NCBI RefSeq assembly: GCF_000015565.1
Contig: NC_008786.1
Span: forward strand, 186,001-250,000
Origin: Verminephrobacter eiseniae EF01-2
GTDB lineage: Bacteria > Pseudomonadota > Gammaproteobacteria > Burkholderiales > Burkholderiaceae_C
Length of the DNA: 64,000 bases
Reading direction: 5' to 3'
The translations under genes and the position numbers were made by a program. The notes under the pieces are model-generated. The model ran no database searches and was not told the DNA's origin. It worked only from the letters and a program-made list of their open reading frames with translations. This document shows, in pieces, positions 38,461 to 50,507 of this stretch (positions are counted from its first letter, which is position 1; each line of letters opens with the position of its first letter).

Positions 38461-39923
38461 AAGCCTTGACTGCGCCCGGCCAACTCGCCCAAAGCTACGA
38501 CCTGGTCGTCGTTGGCGCCGGCCCGGCCGGTTTGTCCGCCGCCACCACGGCGGCGCAGCATGGGCTCGATGTGCTGCTGGTCGACGAGAACCCGGCTCCG
38601 GGCGGGCAGATCTACCGGGCCATCACGAGCACTCCCATCAGCGACCGCGCCGTGCTCGGCCAGGACTATTGGCGTGGCGCCGATATCGTCGCGCGCTTCG
38701 AACGTGCGCCAGCCAGCTATGCCGCGCGCTGCACGCTCTGGTCGGTGACGCCGCACGCAACACGGCACCATGGCCAGGCGTTCGAGGTCGGCCTGTCGCA
38801 GGGCGGCTGCGCCCGCCTGATCGATGCGCGCCAGCTCATTTTGGCCACCGGCGCACAGGAGCGGCCATTTCCGATCCCCGGCTGGACCTTGCCCGGCGTG
38901 ATGAGCGCCGGCGCGGCGCAGATCGCGCTCAAGAGCGCCGCCATCGTGCCGGCAGGGCGCACCGTGGTCGCCGGCTGCGGCCCGTTGCTGTATCTGCTCG
39001 CCCGCCAGTTGGCGGCGGCGGGGGCCGAGATCGTTGCGCTGCTGGACACCACGCCGCGCCGCTATTGGTCCAGGGCTGCGGCTGCGCTGCCCGATTTCCT
39101 GCGCTCGCCGTATGCGCTCGCCGGGTTGAAACTGCTGGCGGGGCTGCATCTGAACCGCCGTCTGCGCTTTGTCGGCGGCGTCACCGGCCTGTCTGGCGCG
39201 GGGCAGGACAGGCTCGCCGCCGTCACCTTCGTGCGCGACGGCCGGACCGCGCGCATCGACTGCGATACGCTGCTGCTGCACCAGGGCCTGATCCCCGGCG
39301 TCAACCTCTCCAACGCCGCCGGTTGCGCGCATGATTTCAGCGCCGCCGGGCATTGCTGGGTGCCGCGTCTGGACGACTGGTTCACCTCGTCCGTGCCCGG
39401 CATCGCCATCGCCGGCGATGGCGCCGGCATCGCCGGGGCCGAGAGCGCGGCCTTGCGCGGTGAAATCGCAGCGCTGGCCGTGGCCGAGCGGCTGGGCCGC
39501 ATCGACCTGGCTGCGCGCGAGCGCGCGGCCACACCGCTGCGCGCGCAACTGGCGCGCGCGCTGCGCGGCCGGCGCTTTCTCGATCTGCTGTACCAACCGG
39601 CTGCGCAATTCCTCGCCCCGCCGCAGGATGACACCATCGTCTGCCGCTGCGAGGAGGTCACGGCCGGCCAGATCCGCGACAGCGCCAAGCGTCTGGGCGT
39701 CACCGGCCCGAACCGGATGAAAGCCTTTCTGCGCTGCGGCATGGGGCCATGCCAAGGGCGGCTGTGCGGGCCGACCGTGGTCGAACTGATTGCGCAGACC
39801 CATGGCATGACGCCGGCGCAGGTCGGCTACTACCGGCTACGCCCGCCGGTCAAGCCGGTCACGCTCGCCGAACTCGCGGCCCTGCCACAGACCGAGGCGG
39901 CCATCGAGGCCGTGGTGCCGTGA
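38457..39923 (+). CDS. FAD/NAD(P)-dependent oxidoreductase with BFD-like [2Fe-2S] domain (opine oxidase subunit A / HcnB type)
   Basis: 488-residue flavoprotein. N-terminal FAD motif DLVVVGAGPAGLSAATTAAQ near 15-34, an EXXP-type GGQIYRA region, VLATGAQERPFPIPGWTLPG, and a second dinucleotide site near 170-200. The C-terminal domain has the CRCEEVTAGQIRD cysteine pair and a later CGMGPCQGRLCGP set that bind a [2Fe-2S] cluster (BFD-like). With the small 2Fe-2S protein and the following DAO subunit it matches the three-subunit HcnABC / octopine-nopaline oxidase / D-hydroxyproline dehydrogenase layout. Confidence 0.9.
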   Translation: MKALTAPGQLAQSYDLVVVGAGPAGLSAATTAAQHGLDVLLVDENPAPGGQIYRAITSTPISDRAVLGQDYWRGADIVARFERAPASYAARCTLWSVTPHATRHHGQAFEVGLSQGGCARLIDARQLILATGAQERPFPIPGWTLPGVMSAGAAQIALKSAAIVPAGRTVVAGCGPLLYLLARQLAAAGAEIVALLDTTPRRYWSRAAAALPDFLRSPYALAGLKLLAGLHLNRRLRFVGGVTGLSGAGQDRLAAVTFVRDGRTARIDCDTLLLHQGLIPGVNLSNAAGCAHDFSAAGHCWVPRLDDWFTSSVPGIAIAGDGAGIAGAESAALRGEIAALAVAERLGRIDLAARERAATPLRAQLARALRGRRFLDLLYQPAAQFLAPPQDDTIVCRCEEVTAGQIRDSAKRLGVTGPNRMKAFLRCGMGPCQGRLCGPTVVELIAQTHGMTPAQVGYYRLRPPVKPVTLAELAALPQTEAAIEAVVP

Positions 39924-41086
39924 ACGCGCAGCGCCGCCATGCCGACGTCATCGTCATCGGCGCGGGCATCCATGGCTGCTCGAGCGCATTGCACTGCGCG
40001 ATGCGCGGGCTGTCGGTGATCGTGCTGGAGAAAGACCATGCCGGCCGCCATGCCTCGGGCGTCAATGCCGGCGGCGTGCGCCAGCTCGCCCGCGATGTCG
40101 CGGAGATTGCGCTCTCGAACGCGGCCATGGCGCTCTGGCACCGGATCGGCGAACTCGTCGACGATGATTGCGGCTTCAGTTCGGACGGCCAGGTCCTGGT
40201 CGCCGAGACCGAAGCCGATCTGGCGGACTGCCGCGCGCGCGTCGACATGTTGAGATTGCGCGGCTTTGACCATGAGGAACTGATCGACGCCCGGGAATTG
40301 CGCCGGCTGATACCCGCGATTTCCGGCGCCTGCCCCGGCGGTGTGGTTTCGCGGCGCGATGGCGCTGCCAACCCGCTGCGCACGACGCAGGCCTTCAAGC
40401 GCAAGGCGCAGGCGCTCGGTGCCAGCATCCGCGAGGGCGTGCATGCAGCAAAGGTGCTGCGCGACGGTGCGCTCTGGTGCGTTCAGACCGATGCCGGCAA
40501 GTTCACCGCGCCGCGCCTGGTCAATGCCGCCGGTGCCTGGGCCGACCGGATCGCCGCCGGCCTGGGCGAACCAGTGCCGCTCACGGTGATCGCGCCGATG
40601 CTGATGATCACGGAGCCGCTGCCGGCCTTTATCGCGCCGGTGGTGATCACGCGGCGGCGCAAGCTCTCGCTCAAGCAATGGGCCAATGGCACGGTGCTGA
40701 TCGGCGGCGGCCACCGCGGCTGGCCCCTGCGCGATGAAAATCGCACCCTCCTCGACTGGCAGCAGCTCGCCACCAGTGCCCGGACGGTTCAGGATCTGTT
40801 CCCGGTCATGCGCACGGCAAGCATCCTGCGCGCCTGGGCCGGCATCGAGGCTCGCATGCCCGACGATCTGCCGGTCTTCGGACCCAGCGCCAGGCATGAG
40901 GGCGTCTATCACCAGTTCGGCTTCTCCGCCCATGGCTTCCAGCTCGGCCCCGGCGCTGGCGCGGTCATGGCCGAGATCATTGCGACAGGCCGCAGCAGCG
41001 TTGCGATCGACGGCCTGGGCATTGGCCGCTTTGCCTTGGCAAGGCAAGACGCAGCGCCCGATGCGGGCCAGGGCCGCAGCGCCTGA
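39920..41086 (+). CDS. FAD-dependent oxidoreductase, DAO family (opine oxidase subunit B / HcnC type)
   Basis: 388-residue DAO-family subunit. FAD motif VIVIGAGIHGCSSALHCAMRG near 10-30, RHASGVNAGGVRQLARD near 44-60, and the C-terminal YHQFGFSAHGFQLGPGAGAV. It starts at a GTG that overlaps the previous stop (GTGA). It would be the catalytic subunit partnered with the FAD/[2Fe-2S] protein. It is the last gene of the operon; an 83-bp palindromic element lies downstream. Confidence 0.88.
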   Translation: MNAQRRHADVIVIGAGIHGCSSALHCAMRGLSVIVLEKDHAGRHASGVNAGGVRQLARDVAEIALSNAAMALWHRIGELVDDDCGFSSDGQVLVAETEADLADCRARVDMLRLRGFDHEELIDARELRRLIPAISGACPGGVVSRRDGAANPLRTTQAFKRKAQALGASIREGVHAAKVLRDGALWCVQTDAGKFTAPRLVNAAGAWADRIAAGLGEPVPLTVIAPMLMITEPLPAFIAPVVITRRRKLSLKQWANGTVLIGGGHRGWPLRDENRTLLDWQQLATSARTVQDLFPVMRTASILRAWAGIEARMPDDLPVFGPSARHEGVYHQFGFSAHGFQLGPGAGAVMAEIIATGRSSVAIDGLGIGRFALARQDAAPDAGQGRSA

Positions 41087-41205
41087 GCATCGGGCCGGCC
41101 GGTCTGGGCACTTGAACGGATCGACCGGGATCGGGCCTGTCTTCAACGCTGCACGTTGCGCCAAAGACGATCGGTCCGGCGCCCGGTGCCCGAAGACGAG
41201 CCTAG

Positions 41206-41288
41206 TGTCGCGTCACGGATCAGATGTCGTAGGCTGCGCGCAGCCATCGGAGCGCAGCGCAGACCGACAGATGATCGGTGACGCGACA
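41206..41288 (+). mobile_element. 83-bp palindromic in-frame element, copy C (internally deleted)
   Basis: Same ends and flanking CTAG (41202-41205, 41289-41292) as the 158-bp copies but lacking 75 bp. The deletion is bounded by a CAGCGCA direct repeat, which explains it by slippage or recombination. 75 bp is a multiple of three, so this short form is still in frame. Intergenic; the rest of 41087-41378 holds nothing recognised. Confidence 0.9.
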
Positions 41289-41378
41289 CTAGAGATGGCG
41301 GGCGCAATATGACGGTGCCGAAACCGGGGCCTGCGCTGCCGTCTGCGCCGTAGCGGTCGCTCGGCGGTCGCTCGGCGG

Positions 41379-42725
41379 TCATTCGGCAGCCATTGGTTGC
41401 GTCCGGGCCACGGGGGGATCGAACCGCTGCGGCGCAAGCGCCAGTGCATGCGCGTCGAATCCCTCGTAAATGGCCAATTCGCGCCCCATGGCTGCCATGG
41501 GGGGAAATGCCTTGGTGGTGACGTAGCCTATCGATGTGCGTTTGATGAAATCATGCACCGACAAGGCGGACACGGTTTTGGCCCCGAATGATGTCGGCAG
41601 AACCGCGTTCGGCCCCAGTACGAAGTTGGCGATCGACATGGGTGTGGCATGGCCCAACAGTATCTCGCCGGCGTTGCGGATCTGGTGGAGATACCCGAAT
41701 GGTTCTGCGCCGAGGATTTCGAGGTGTTCCGGCGCGTAGTCGTTGATGAAGTCCATCGCGCTGGGCACTGAATCGGCCAACAAGACGCCGCCGCGCGGGC
41801 CGGTCAATACCGTTGCCGAGAACTCGACGCGCCGGGCGCTCATTTCGTTCCAGAAATGCGCTATCCAATCGATGGCTGCGGATGCAATGGCCCTGCTGGT
41901 GGTCACCAGAAATGCGGATGAATCCGGGCCATGCTCGGCTTCGATCAACACATCGAGTGCCGCCAGACGGGCGTCGGCAGAGGCGTCGGCAAACACGATC
42001 GATTCACTCGGCCCTGCGGGGATGCCCGGGTCCAGGTGGTCGACCAGCGCCCGCTTGGCCGCCATGACCCATGGGCTGCCCGGGCCCAGTATCTTGTCTG
42101 CCTTGGGGATGGTCGAGGTGCCAAAAGCCGCAGCCGCAACCGCTTGCGAGCCGCCGACTTTGAAGATGGTTTCGATACCGGCGAGCCGGGCGGCAACCAG
42201 GGTGGCGGCGTCGACCCGGCCATCGGGTCCGGCGGGGGTCAGGATGTAGGCCGTCGGGACTTGGGCCACCACGGCCGGAACACACAGCATCATCACGGTG
42301 CTGGGAAATGAGCCTTTGCCGCGCGGCACATACAGGGCGACCGTATCGATGGGGGTGATCCGTTCGCCGGCAAATGCACCGGGACGCAGTTCTTTCATCC
42401 AGTACTGAACCGGCTTTTGGGCCGTATGAAACGAGCGGATGTTCTCGATGCCGTATTCGATGGCGGCCACGACCTTGGGGTCGAGCATGGCGAACGCGGC
42501 GTCGAACTCGGCAGGGGATACCCGGATGGAGTCCAACCCGATCGCTGCGCCCTCGAATTGCGCTGCGTAATGCACCAGGGCCGCATCGCCTCGGTTTCTG
42601 ACATCTTCGATGATGGGCAATACCGCATTGGCATAGGTGGACAGGTCGCTTTCCGTGCGCAGCATCAGGGATTTTCTCTGCTGCGGGGAGAGTTTCGACA
42701 GTTCGATGAGGTTGATCGATTTCAT
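41379..42725 (-). CDS. Histidinol-dehydrogenase-family protein, probably not a true HisD
   Basis: 448-residue HisD-family dehydrogenase. General fold motifs are present: YVPRGKGSFPSTVMM, GGSQAVAAAAFGT, GPGSPWVMAAKR, AEHGPDSSAF, and the catalytic Glu-His pair in DYAPEHLEI. By motif alignment, ligand residues of E. coli HisD look replaced: the zinc ligand Gln259 by Glu, Asp360 by Asn and the substrate His367 by Ala (segment SIANFVLGPNAVLPT). This fits paralogues such as sulfopropanediol dehydrogenase (HpsN). It is not in a his operon and is on the opposite strand to the upstream oxidase operon. MKSINL is the start. Confidence 0.82.
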   Translation of the reverse strand: MKSINLIELSKLSPQQRKSLMLRTESDLSTYANAVLPIIEDVRNRGDAALVHYAAQFEGAAIGLDSIRVSPAEFDAAFAMLDPKVVAAIEYGIENIRSFHTAQKPVQYWMKELRPGAFAGERITPIDTVALYVPRGKGSFPSTVMMLCVPAVVAQVPTAYILTPAGPDGRVDAATLVAARLAGIETIFKVGGSQAVAAAAFGTSTIPKADKILGPGSPWVMAAKRALVDHLDPGIPAGPSESIVFADASADARLAALDVLIEAEHGPDSSAFLVTTSRAIASAAIDWIAHFWNEMSARRVEFSATVLTGPRGGVLLADSVPSAMDFINDYAPEHLEILGAEPFGYLHQIRNAGEILLGHATPMSIANFVLGPNAVLPTSFGAKTVSALSVHDFIKRTSIGYVTTKAFPPMAAMGRELAIYEGFDAHALALAPQRFDPPVARTQPMAAE

Positions 42726-42821
42726 GGCCTTGAATCCGTGGTCTATCCGATGCGTCATTCCATTCCTGAATCATCCGTGCGCTTTGCCGGCGTCGCGTCC
42801 ACGAACGATGGGGAAATGGAA

Positions 42822-44204
42822 TCAGTTGGCGCCCATGGGGGGTGCATTTTTCAAGGAAGTATGCCCTTGCCATCCGGCGCGGGCGGCATTTGCCAGCCGT
42901 TGGGCGCAACTGTCGGCCAGTTGCGCGTCGCGGGCCTCGACCATGACGCGCAGCAGAGGCTCGGTGCCGCTGGCGCGGATGAGCACGCGGCCCGATGCGC
43001 CCAGTTGCTGCTCGACCGCCTGGATGGCGTCGGCCAGCAGCCGGTTCGTCGTCCAGTCCTGGTCCGGGGGCAAGCGGACATTGAGCAGCACCTGGGGGTA
43101 CAGCGTCACTGCGGCCAGCAACTGCGCCAGCGTGCTGCGGCTGCGCACACAGGCTTGCAGCACCTGCAGGGCGCTGCCGATGCCATCGCCCGTGGTGTGC
43201 CGGTCCAGTGCCAGCAGGTGCCCGGACCCTTCGCCCCCGAGCGCCCAGTCGCGGCGCGTCAGTTCTTCCAGGATGTAGCGGTCGCCGACCTTGGCGCGCA
43301 CGAATTCCACGCCCCGGGCCTGCAAGGCCAGTTCGACCGCCCGGTTCGTCATCAGGGTGCCGACCACGCCGGGCACATGCTCGTCGCGGCCCATGCGGTC
43401 CGCGACCATCAGGTACAGCAGTTCGTCGCCGTTGTACAGGCGCCCGGTGGCGTCAACGATCAGCACACGGTCTGCGTCGCCATCGAGCGCAATGCCGTAG
43501 TCCGCATGGTGGGCATGGACCGCGCGCACCAGGGTGTCGGGGTGCGTAGCGCCTACCTCATGGTTGATGTTCAGGCCATCGGGCGAGCAACCGATGGCGA
43601 TCACCTCGGCCTCCAGTTCACGCAAGACCTTGGGGCCCACCTGGTAGGCCGCGCCATGGGCTGCGTCGAGCACGATTTTCAGCCCCTTGAGGGACAGATC
43701 CTGCGCAAAGGTGTTTTTGCAAAATTCGATATAGCGCTCGGCCGCATCATTGAGCCGCCGCGCCTTGCCCAGGTTGGCGGAGTTGGTCCATGCCGGCGGC
43801 TCGCCCAGTGCCGTTTCCACGGCCTGCTCCCAGGCGTCGGACAGCTTGCTGCCCTGGGCGCTGAAGAATTTGATGCCGTTGTCGGGATACGGGTTGTGGC
43901 TCGCGCTGATGACCACCCCCAGGCTGGCGCGCTGGGCGCAGGTCAGGTAGGCCACGCCGGGCGTGGGCAGAGGGCCTAGCAACACCACGTCGACCCCGGC
44001 GGAGTTGAAGCCCGACTCCAGCGCGCTTTCGAGCATGTAGCCGGAAATCCGGGTGTCCTTGCCGATCAACACGACAGGGCGCTCTTGCGTCTGGCGCAGC
44101 ACGCGGCCCACGGCGTGGGCCAGGCGCAAGACGAAATCGGGCGTGATCGGCGGCTGCCCGACGGTGCCGCGAATGCCATCGGTGCCGAAGTGTTGGCGCG
44201 TCAT
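42822..44204 (-). CDS. glmM: Phosphoglucosamine mutase
   Basis: 460-residue alpha-D-phosphohexomutase that converts glucosamine-6-phosphate to glucosamine-1-phosphate for cell-wall precursors. N-terminal [12 protein letters not shown], phosphoserine loop [18 protein letters not shown] near 96-113, metal loop [12 protein letters not shown] and the C-terminal [16 protein letters not shown] are all intact. It follows folP in the leftward ftsH-folP-glmM order conserved across proteobacteria. Confidence 0.97.
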   Translation of the reverse strand: MTRQHFGTDGIRGTVGQPPITPDFVLRLAHAVGRVLRQTQERPVVLIGKDTRISGYMLESALESGFNSAGVDVVLLGPLPTPGVAYLTCAQRASLGVVISASHNPYPDNGIKFFSAQGSKLSDAWEQAVETALGEPPAWTNSANLGKARRLNDAAERYIEFCKNTFAQDLSLKGLKIVLDAAHGAAYQVGPKVLRELEAEVIAIGCSPDGLNINHEVGATHPDTLVRAVHAHHADYGIALDGDADRVLIVDATGRLYNGDELLYLMVADRMGRDEHVPGVVGTLMTNRAVELALQARGVEFVRAKVGDRYILEELTRRDWALGGEGSGHLLALDRHTTGDGIGSALQVLQACVRSRSTLAQLLAAVTLYPQVLLNVRLPPDQDWTTNRLLADAIQAVEQQLGASGRVLIRASGTEPLLRVMVEARDAQLADSCAQRLANAARAGWQGHTSLKNAPPMGAN

Positions 44205-44253
44205 GGGGGTTGCGTTTCCTTGGGTGTCGAGCGCGTGGTCGCAGCGGTCGAAG

Positions 44254-45084
44254 TCAGCCGGCCTGTTGCAGCGCCGCCCACACCGCCAGCGCTGCCACCG
44301 TTTCGCGCACATCATGCACGCGCACCACCGATGCGCCGCGCTCGACCGCCAGCACGGCCGCCGTCACGCTGGGCACCAGGCGCTGTTCGAGCGCCAAACC
44401 GGTCGCAGCCCCCAAGGATGACTTGCGTGACCAGCCCACCAGCAGCGGGTAGCCCATTGCCAGCAGCGCCGGCTGCTTTGCCAGCAAGGCGAAGTTCTGC
44501 TCTGGCGTTTTGCCAAAACCAATGCCCGGGTCCACAACGATGCGATGGTTTGCGACCCCTAGCGCCAGCAGATCATGCGCCGCCATCTCTAAAAATGAGC
44601 GCACCTGAGACAGCACATCGCCGTGCATCGGTGCCAACTGCATGGTCTGCGGGTCGCGGTGCATATGCATCAGGCAAACGCCGCAGCGCGGATGCGCCGC
44701 GACGACGGCCGCAGCCCCGGGCTGGCGCAGCGCCCGGATGTCGTTGACGATGTCGGCGCCCACATCGAGCACCGCCTGCATCACCTCGGGCTTGCAGGTG
44801 TCGACGGAAACCGGAGCGCCCAAAGAAACCGCAGCGCGCACCACGGGCAGCACGCGGGCCAGTTCCTGCTCCAGCGGCACTGCCGTGCTGCCGGGGCGCG
44901 TCGACTCGCCGCCGATGTCCAGGATGTCGGCGCCATCCTTGAGCAGTTGCTCGCAATGCTGCAGGGCGGTGGCCGTGCTGCCATGGCGCCCACCGTCGGA
45001 AAACGAGTCCGGCGTGACGTTGACGATGCCCATGACCCGGGGGCGGGTCAGGTCAATGGAAAAGCGCGCGGTCTGCCAGATCAT
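44254..45084 (-). CDS. folP: Dihydropteroate synthase
   Basis: 276-residue TIM-barrel enzyme joining p-aminobenzoate to the pterin in folate synthesis (sulfonamide target). Signature [16 protein letters not shown] near 18-33, [11 protein letters not shown] near 59-69, [20 protein letters not shown] and GWSRKSSLG are intact. The start is MIWQTARF at 45084. It lies between ftsH and glmM. Confidence 0.97.
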   Translation of the reverse strand: MIWQTARFSIDLTRPRVMGIVNVTPDSFSDGGRHGSTATALQHCEQLLKDGADILDIGGESTRPGSTAVPLEQELARVLPVVRAAVSLGAPVSVDTCKPEVMQAVLDVGADIVNDIRALRQPGAAAVVAAHPRCGVCLMHMHRDPQTMQLAPMHGDVLSQVRSFLEMAAHDLLALGVANHRIVVDPGIGFGKTPEQNFALLAKQPALLAMGYPLLVGWSRKSSLGAATGLALEQRLVPSVTAAVLAVERGASVVRVHDVRETVAALAVWAALQQAG

Positions 45085-45216
45085 GAAGCCATCAGTGAGA
45101 GGCCGTGCTCCACGGCGCTGCGATCGGAGAGATTGTGGCAAGGGACAGGGCACGAGGCCCCGTCCGGGCGGCGGCGCGAAGCCCGTTTGCAGTCCGGGCT
45201 GCGGTCGCCGCTCGCC

Positions 45217-47136
<1,920 letters not shown>

Positions 47137-47242
47137 GCGGAACTCCAGTTGCGGGGGACAGAGAAACGGACACCTGGCCGCCATGGCCCACAGCGCATGT
47201 ACATGGGGCGTATTTTAAGGCTTTCAAGCGGCGCTGCCGGGC

Positions 47243-47971
47243 TCAATCTCCGTTGGCGGGCATGGAATTGGTGCCGATCGGCACCAATGGCGCAGGCTCG
47301 GCGGCCGTGCCCGATCGGGAGTCAAGCCCGTTCGGGCTGGCCTTTTTCAGACCCCTGCCGAGCAAAAAGGTCTCGGACGACTTGTCGCGCGAGGCTTTGG
47401 GTTTCAATGGCACCACCCGCAGGAAGGTCTGCTTGAACAGCGCGGCCAGATCACTGTAGCCGCTGCCGTGGAACAGCTTGACCAGCAGCGCTCCGTCCGG
47501 TTTCAAATGCCGGCAAGAAAAAGCCACGGCCAACTCCACCAGGTCGGCCATGCGGGCCGCATCGGCGCACGCGATGCCCGACAGGTTGGGCGCCATGTCG
47601 GACACCACCACATCCACCACCCGCCCGGCCAGGGCCTGCTCCAGGCGCTGTTGCACATCGGGTGCGCGAAAATCGCCATGCAGACAGGTCACGCCTTCCA
47701 GGGGTTCCATCGGGAGAATGTCCAGTGCGATGATGGCGCCCTCGGCCGCCATGCGCCGGCGCAGGTACTGGCTCCAGGCCCCCGGGGTTGCGCCGAGGTC
47801 GACCACGGTGTAGCCCGGTCTGATCAGTCCCAGTTGCTCGTCGATCTCCCTGAGCTTGTAAGCGGCGCGGGCACGGTAGCCCTCTTTGCGGGCCCGTTGG
47901 ACGTAGGGGTCATTGACATGCTGATCGAGCCAGGCTTTGTTGACCTTCTTGCTGCGGGTTTTGACTTTCAT
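47243..47971 (-). CDS. rlmE: 23S rRNA 2'-O-ribose U2552 methyltransferase RlmE
   Basis: 242-residue FtsJ/RrmJ methyltransferase. [15 protein letters not shown] near 32-46, the SAM motif [15 protein letters not shown] near 56-70 and the DMAPNLSGI catalytic segment near 126-134 are present. RlmE methylates the ribosomal A-loop late in 50S assembly. It is immediately upstream of ftsH, a conserved gene pair, and divergent from yhbY. A C-terminal tail of about 30 residues is unusual for the family. Confidence 0.96.
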   Translation of the reverse strand: MKVKTRSKKVNKAWLDQHVNDPYVQRARKEGYRARAAYKLREIDEQLGLIRPGYTVVDLGATPGAWSQYLRRRMAAEGAIIALDILPMEPLEGVTCLHGDFRAPDVQQRLEQALAGRVVDVVVSDMAPNLSGIACADAARMADLVELAVAFSCRHLKPDGALLVKLFHGSGYSDLAALFKQTFLRVVPLKPKASRDKSSETFLLGRGLKKASPNGLDSRSGTAAEPAPLVPIGTNSMPANGD

Positions 47972-48003
47972 CGCTTTTTCTTCCTGCCCCGATAATACGG
48001 CCC

Positions 48004-48480
48004 ATGCCCTCTATCGAACTGACGCCTGCGCAATGCCGGGAACAGCGCGCCCATGCCCATCGCCTGGCCCCCGTGGTACTGATCGGCAGTGATGGCCTGA
48101 CGCCTGCCGTGCTCAGGGAGATCGACGCTGCACTGAACGCCCACGGGCTGATCAAGGTGCGGGTTTTCAATGACGACCGCGCCGCCCGCGAGCGCATGTA
48201 CCAGCAGTTGACGGCGGATCTGAACGCGGCCCCGGTCCAGCATATCGGCAAGCTGCTGGTGCTGTGGCGCCCGCTGCCGGTCAAGGAGCGCGTGGTCGAT
48301 GAAGACCGTGGCCCCGGCCCGCGCGATGTCAGAGTGCTCAAATACAGCAAACGTGGCGGCCAGCGCCCCGAAATCAAACAGTTGCGCGTGCTGGGCAATC
48401 AGCGCTTGACGCCGGGCGGGCGGATCAAGCGCGCCCGGCCCCTGCAAAAATCGGTCAAGAAGCGCCAGGCCAACGGATGA
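48004..48480 (+). CDS. yhbY: YhbY-type CRM-domain RNA-binding protein
   Basis: 158-residue protein with a CRM domain in the first 95 residues ([37 protein letters not shown]) that binds pre-50S ribosomal particles. After residue 98 there is a basic extension ([28 protein letters not shown]) that may add RNA contacts. It is divergent from rlmE, 32 bp apart, the usual arrangement. Confidence 0.93.
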   Translation: MPSIELTPAQCREQRAHAHRLAPVVLIGSDGLTPAVLREIDAALNAHGLIKVRVFNDDRAARERMYQQLTADLNAAPVQHIGKLLVLWRPLPVKERVVDEDRGPGPRDVRVLKYSKRGGQRPEIKQLRVLGNQRLTPGGRIKRARPLQKSVKKRQANG

Positions 48481-49235
48481 GCCTCCTGGCAGAACCGGCC
48501 AGCGCGGCCCGGGCGCGCCATATCCTGTGCATGAAATGGGGCACGAAATACGGCCCCGAATATGTCAACCGGCTCTATGCGATGGTGCGGCGGCACCTGC
48601 GGGGCGAGTTTGGTTTTGTCTGCCTGACCGACGACGGCGCCGGCATCCGCAGCGAAGTGCAGTGCCTGCCCATACCCCCGCTGGCGCTGCCTGCGGGCAT
48701 TCCCGAGCGCGGCTGGAACAAACTGCTCACCTTCAGCGCAGACCTGCATGGGCTGCAAGGCACGGCCTTGTTCCTCGATGTCGATGTGGTCATCACCGCC
48801 GGGCTGGATGAGTTTTTCACCCACCCGGGCGAGTTCCTGATCATCCATGACTACAAGCGCCCTTGGCGCGTCACGGGCAATTCGTCGGTGTACCGCTTCG
48901 AGCTTGGCGCACATGCGGATGTGCTGGAGCATTTTCGCGGGCATTGCGCCCAATTGCGGGCACAGTTTCGCAACGAGCAAGCCTACCTGTCCGACTTTTT
49001 GCATCGGCAGGGCAAATTGCAGTATTGGCCTGCCGCATGGTGCCCGAGTTTCAAATACCACGGCATACCGCCCTGGCCGACCAACTACTGGCGCCCGCCA
49101 GTGTTGCCCGCCGGGGCGCGCATCGTGATTTTTCACGGGGAATGCAATCCGCCGGACGCGCTGGCCGGACGGCGCAATCGCCGTTGGCGCCATATCCGCC
49201 CTGCCGCCTGGGTGGCAGAGCATTGGCGCGAATAG
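48477..49235 (+). CDS. Glycosyltransferase-like protein of unknown specificity
   Basis: 252-residue protein with a DxD-like metal site in TALFLDVDVVITAGLDEF near 94-111, in the style of GT-A nucleotide-sugar transferases. KWGTKYGPEYVNRLYAMVRRHL near 20-41 and a basic C-terminal end RRNRRWRHIRPAAWVAEHW are distinctive. It overlaps yhbY by 4 bp, so it is co-translated. The acceptor is unknown; lipopolysaccharide or another surface glycan is a guess. Confidence 0.65.
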   Translation: MSLLAEPASAARARHILCMKWGTKYGPEYVNRLYAMVRRHLRGEFGFVCLTDDGAGIRSEVQCLPIPPLALPAGIPERGWNKLLTFSADLHGLQGTALFLDVDVVITAGLDEFFTHPGEFLIIHDYKRPWRVTGNSSVYRFELGAHADVLEHFRGHCAQLRAQFRNEQAYLSDFLHRQGKLQYWPAAWCPSFKYHGIPPWPTNYWRPPVLPAGARIVIFHGECNPPDALAGRRNRRWRHIRPAAWVAEHWRE

Positions 49236-49346
49236 CGGGCTCGTTCCACGGGTCCGGGTTTGGTTGTTCGGAGTACCGGCGCACCCAGTGGTTGAGCGGT
49301 GCCCCAATGCAAGGCGGCCCCGGATTGCGCCCGGTGCGCCACCGAA

Positions 49347-50324
49347 TCAGTGCGAACGGAACATCCGCAGCACCTCCGTTCGCACCATGGCCAGCAGTGC
49401 GTCCAATGACGCCTCCGGCGGCGCCGAACGCAGGCGCATGATGCCCACGCGCGGCAAGGACATGCTGGGCACCACTTCCAGCATTCTCAGCCCATGGTGG
49501 TGGATGAGATAGCGGCCAGCGTCGGCACGGAGCGCGCCGACAGTCCCCGCCGCATGGTGCAAGATGGTGCCGATTGCCGGGATCGAGCTGGCTTCCACGA
49601 CACCGTGTGGCAAGCCGTGGCCGTGCAGTGTCAGTTCACGCCGCAGCGTCATCCAGACCAGGGAGTTGCGCGGGGGCAGCACCCAGGGCAGCCGGCACAG
49701 GTCGGCCAAGTCCAGCGGACCCTCCAGCCCTGGGGTGTCGGCGCCAGTCACGAAAGTAATGGCATCTTCATACAGCGATTCGAAGCGCAGTTGCTGCAAC
49801 TCGTCGTCGCTGCAGGAGCCATCGTCCAGGCTGCCGATGACAACGTCGAGCTCCCCCGCATGCAGCATGGAAAGCAACTGCGCACTGACGCCGTCGCTCA
49901 TGATGACCCGCCCTGCGGGCGTGCAGCCCAGCCATTGGGCCACGGGGCGCGCCAGCAGTGCTGCTGCGGTGAATGACGGCGACCCGATGCGCAACGCCGC
50001 GCCCGAGCCTTCGCGGTGGCTGGGAAGGTCGTCGACCAACTGTTCCAGATGCGCCAACGAACGCTGCACCTGCGACAGAACGGCCAGCCCGAAGCGGCTC
50101 AGCCGTACCCCTGTCGCCTCCCGCTCGAACAACGGCGCGCCCAATGTGCGCTCGAGCTCGCGCGCCATCTTGGTGATCGCGGGTTGGGTCACATGCAACG
50201 CCTCGGCCATCTTGCGGAAGTTGGCACCTGCGCCGGCCATGCGCACCAGTTGCAGTTGGGGCAGCCGCAGCCCACGCAGCAGCGAAGGGAACTGGCGCAG
50301 TTCGGAAGTGGAAGACTTAACCAT
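49347..50324 (-). CDS. LysR-family transcriptional regulator
   Basis: 325-residue LysR protein. The helix-turn-helix lies at about residues 20-80 (QLVRMAGAGANFRKMAEALH, VTQPAITKMARELERTLGAP). The effector domain follows (about 105-310). The N-terminal extension of about 15 residues is longer than usual. It is divergent from the porin/Bug/CoA-transferase genes, which it probably regulates. Confidence 0.92.
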   Translation of the reverse strand: MVKSSTSELRQFPSLLRGLRLPQLQLVRMAGAGANFRKMAEALHVTQPAITKMARELERTLGAPLFEREATGVRLSRFGLAVLSQVQRSLAHLEQLVDDLPSHREGSGAALRIGSPSFTAAALLARPVAQWLGCTPAGRVIMSDGVSAQLLSMLHAGELDVVIGSLDDGSCSDDELQQLRFESLYEDAITFVTGADTPGLEGPLDLADLCRLPWVLPPRNSLVWMTLRRELTLHGHGLPHGVVEASSIPAIGTILHHAAGTVGALRADAGRYLIHHHGLRMLEVVPSMSLPRVGIMRLRSAPPEASLDALLAMVRTEVLRMFRSH

Positions 50325-50507
50325 GGGCGTAACCCTCGAAAGAATTTGTCAATTGAAGTGAAGCGGTGCTCGTTCCTAAAATGAATTCACAGGTTCGGCA
50401 AGGGCATTGCCCCCTTCCTGCCCCTCCCGCCCCTTCCACGGGCCTGTGCCGCAGGGCGCACCCACCGGCCCCAAGGCATTCGATGACAACGATTGGAGAC
50501 AATACAC

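Noticed and set aside
40734..41312. Plus-strand frame running through element copy C
   Set aside because: It is an alternative frame over the end of the DAO-subunit gene; the element is intergenic here, so this is not a fourth in-gene insertion.
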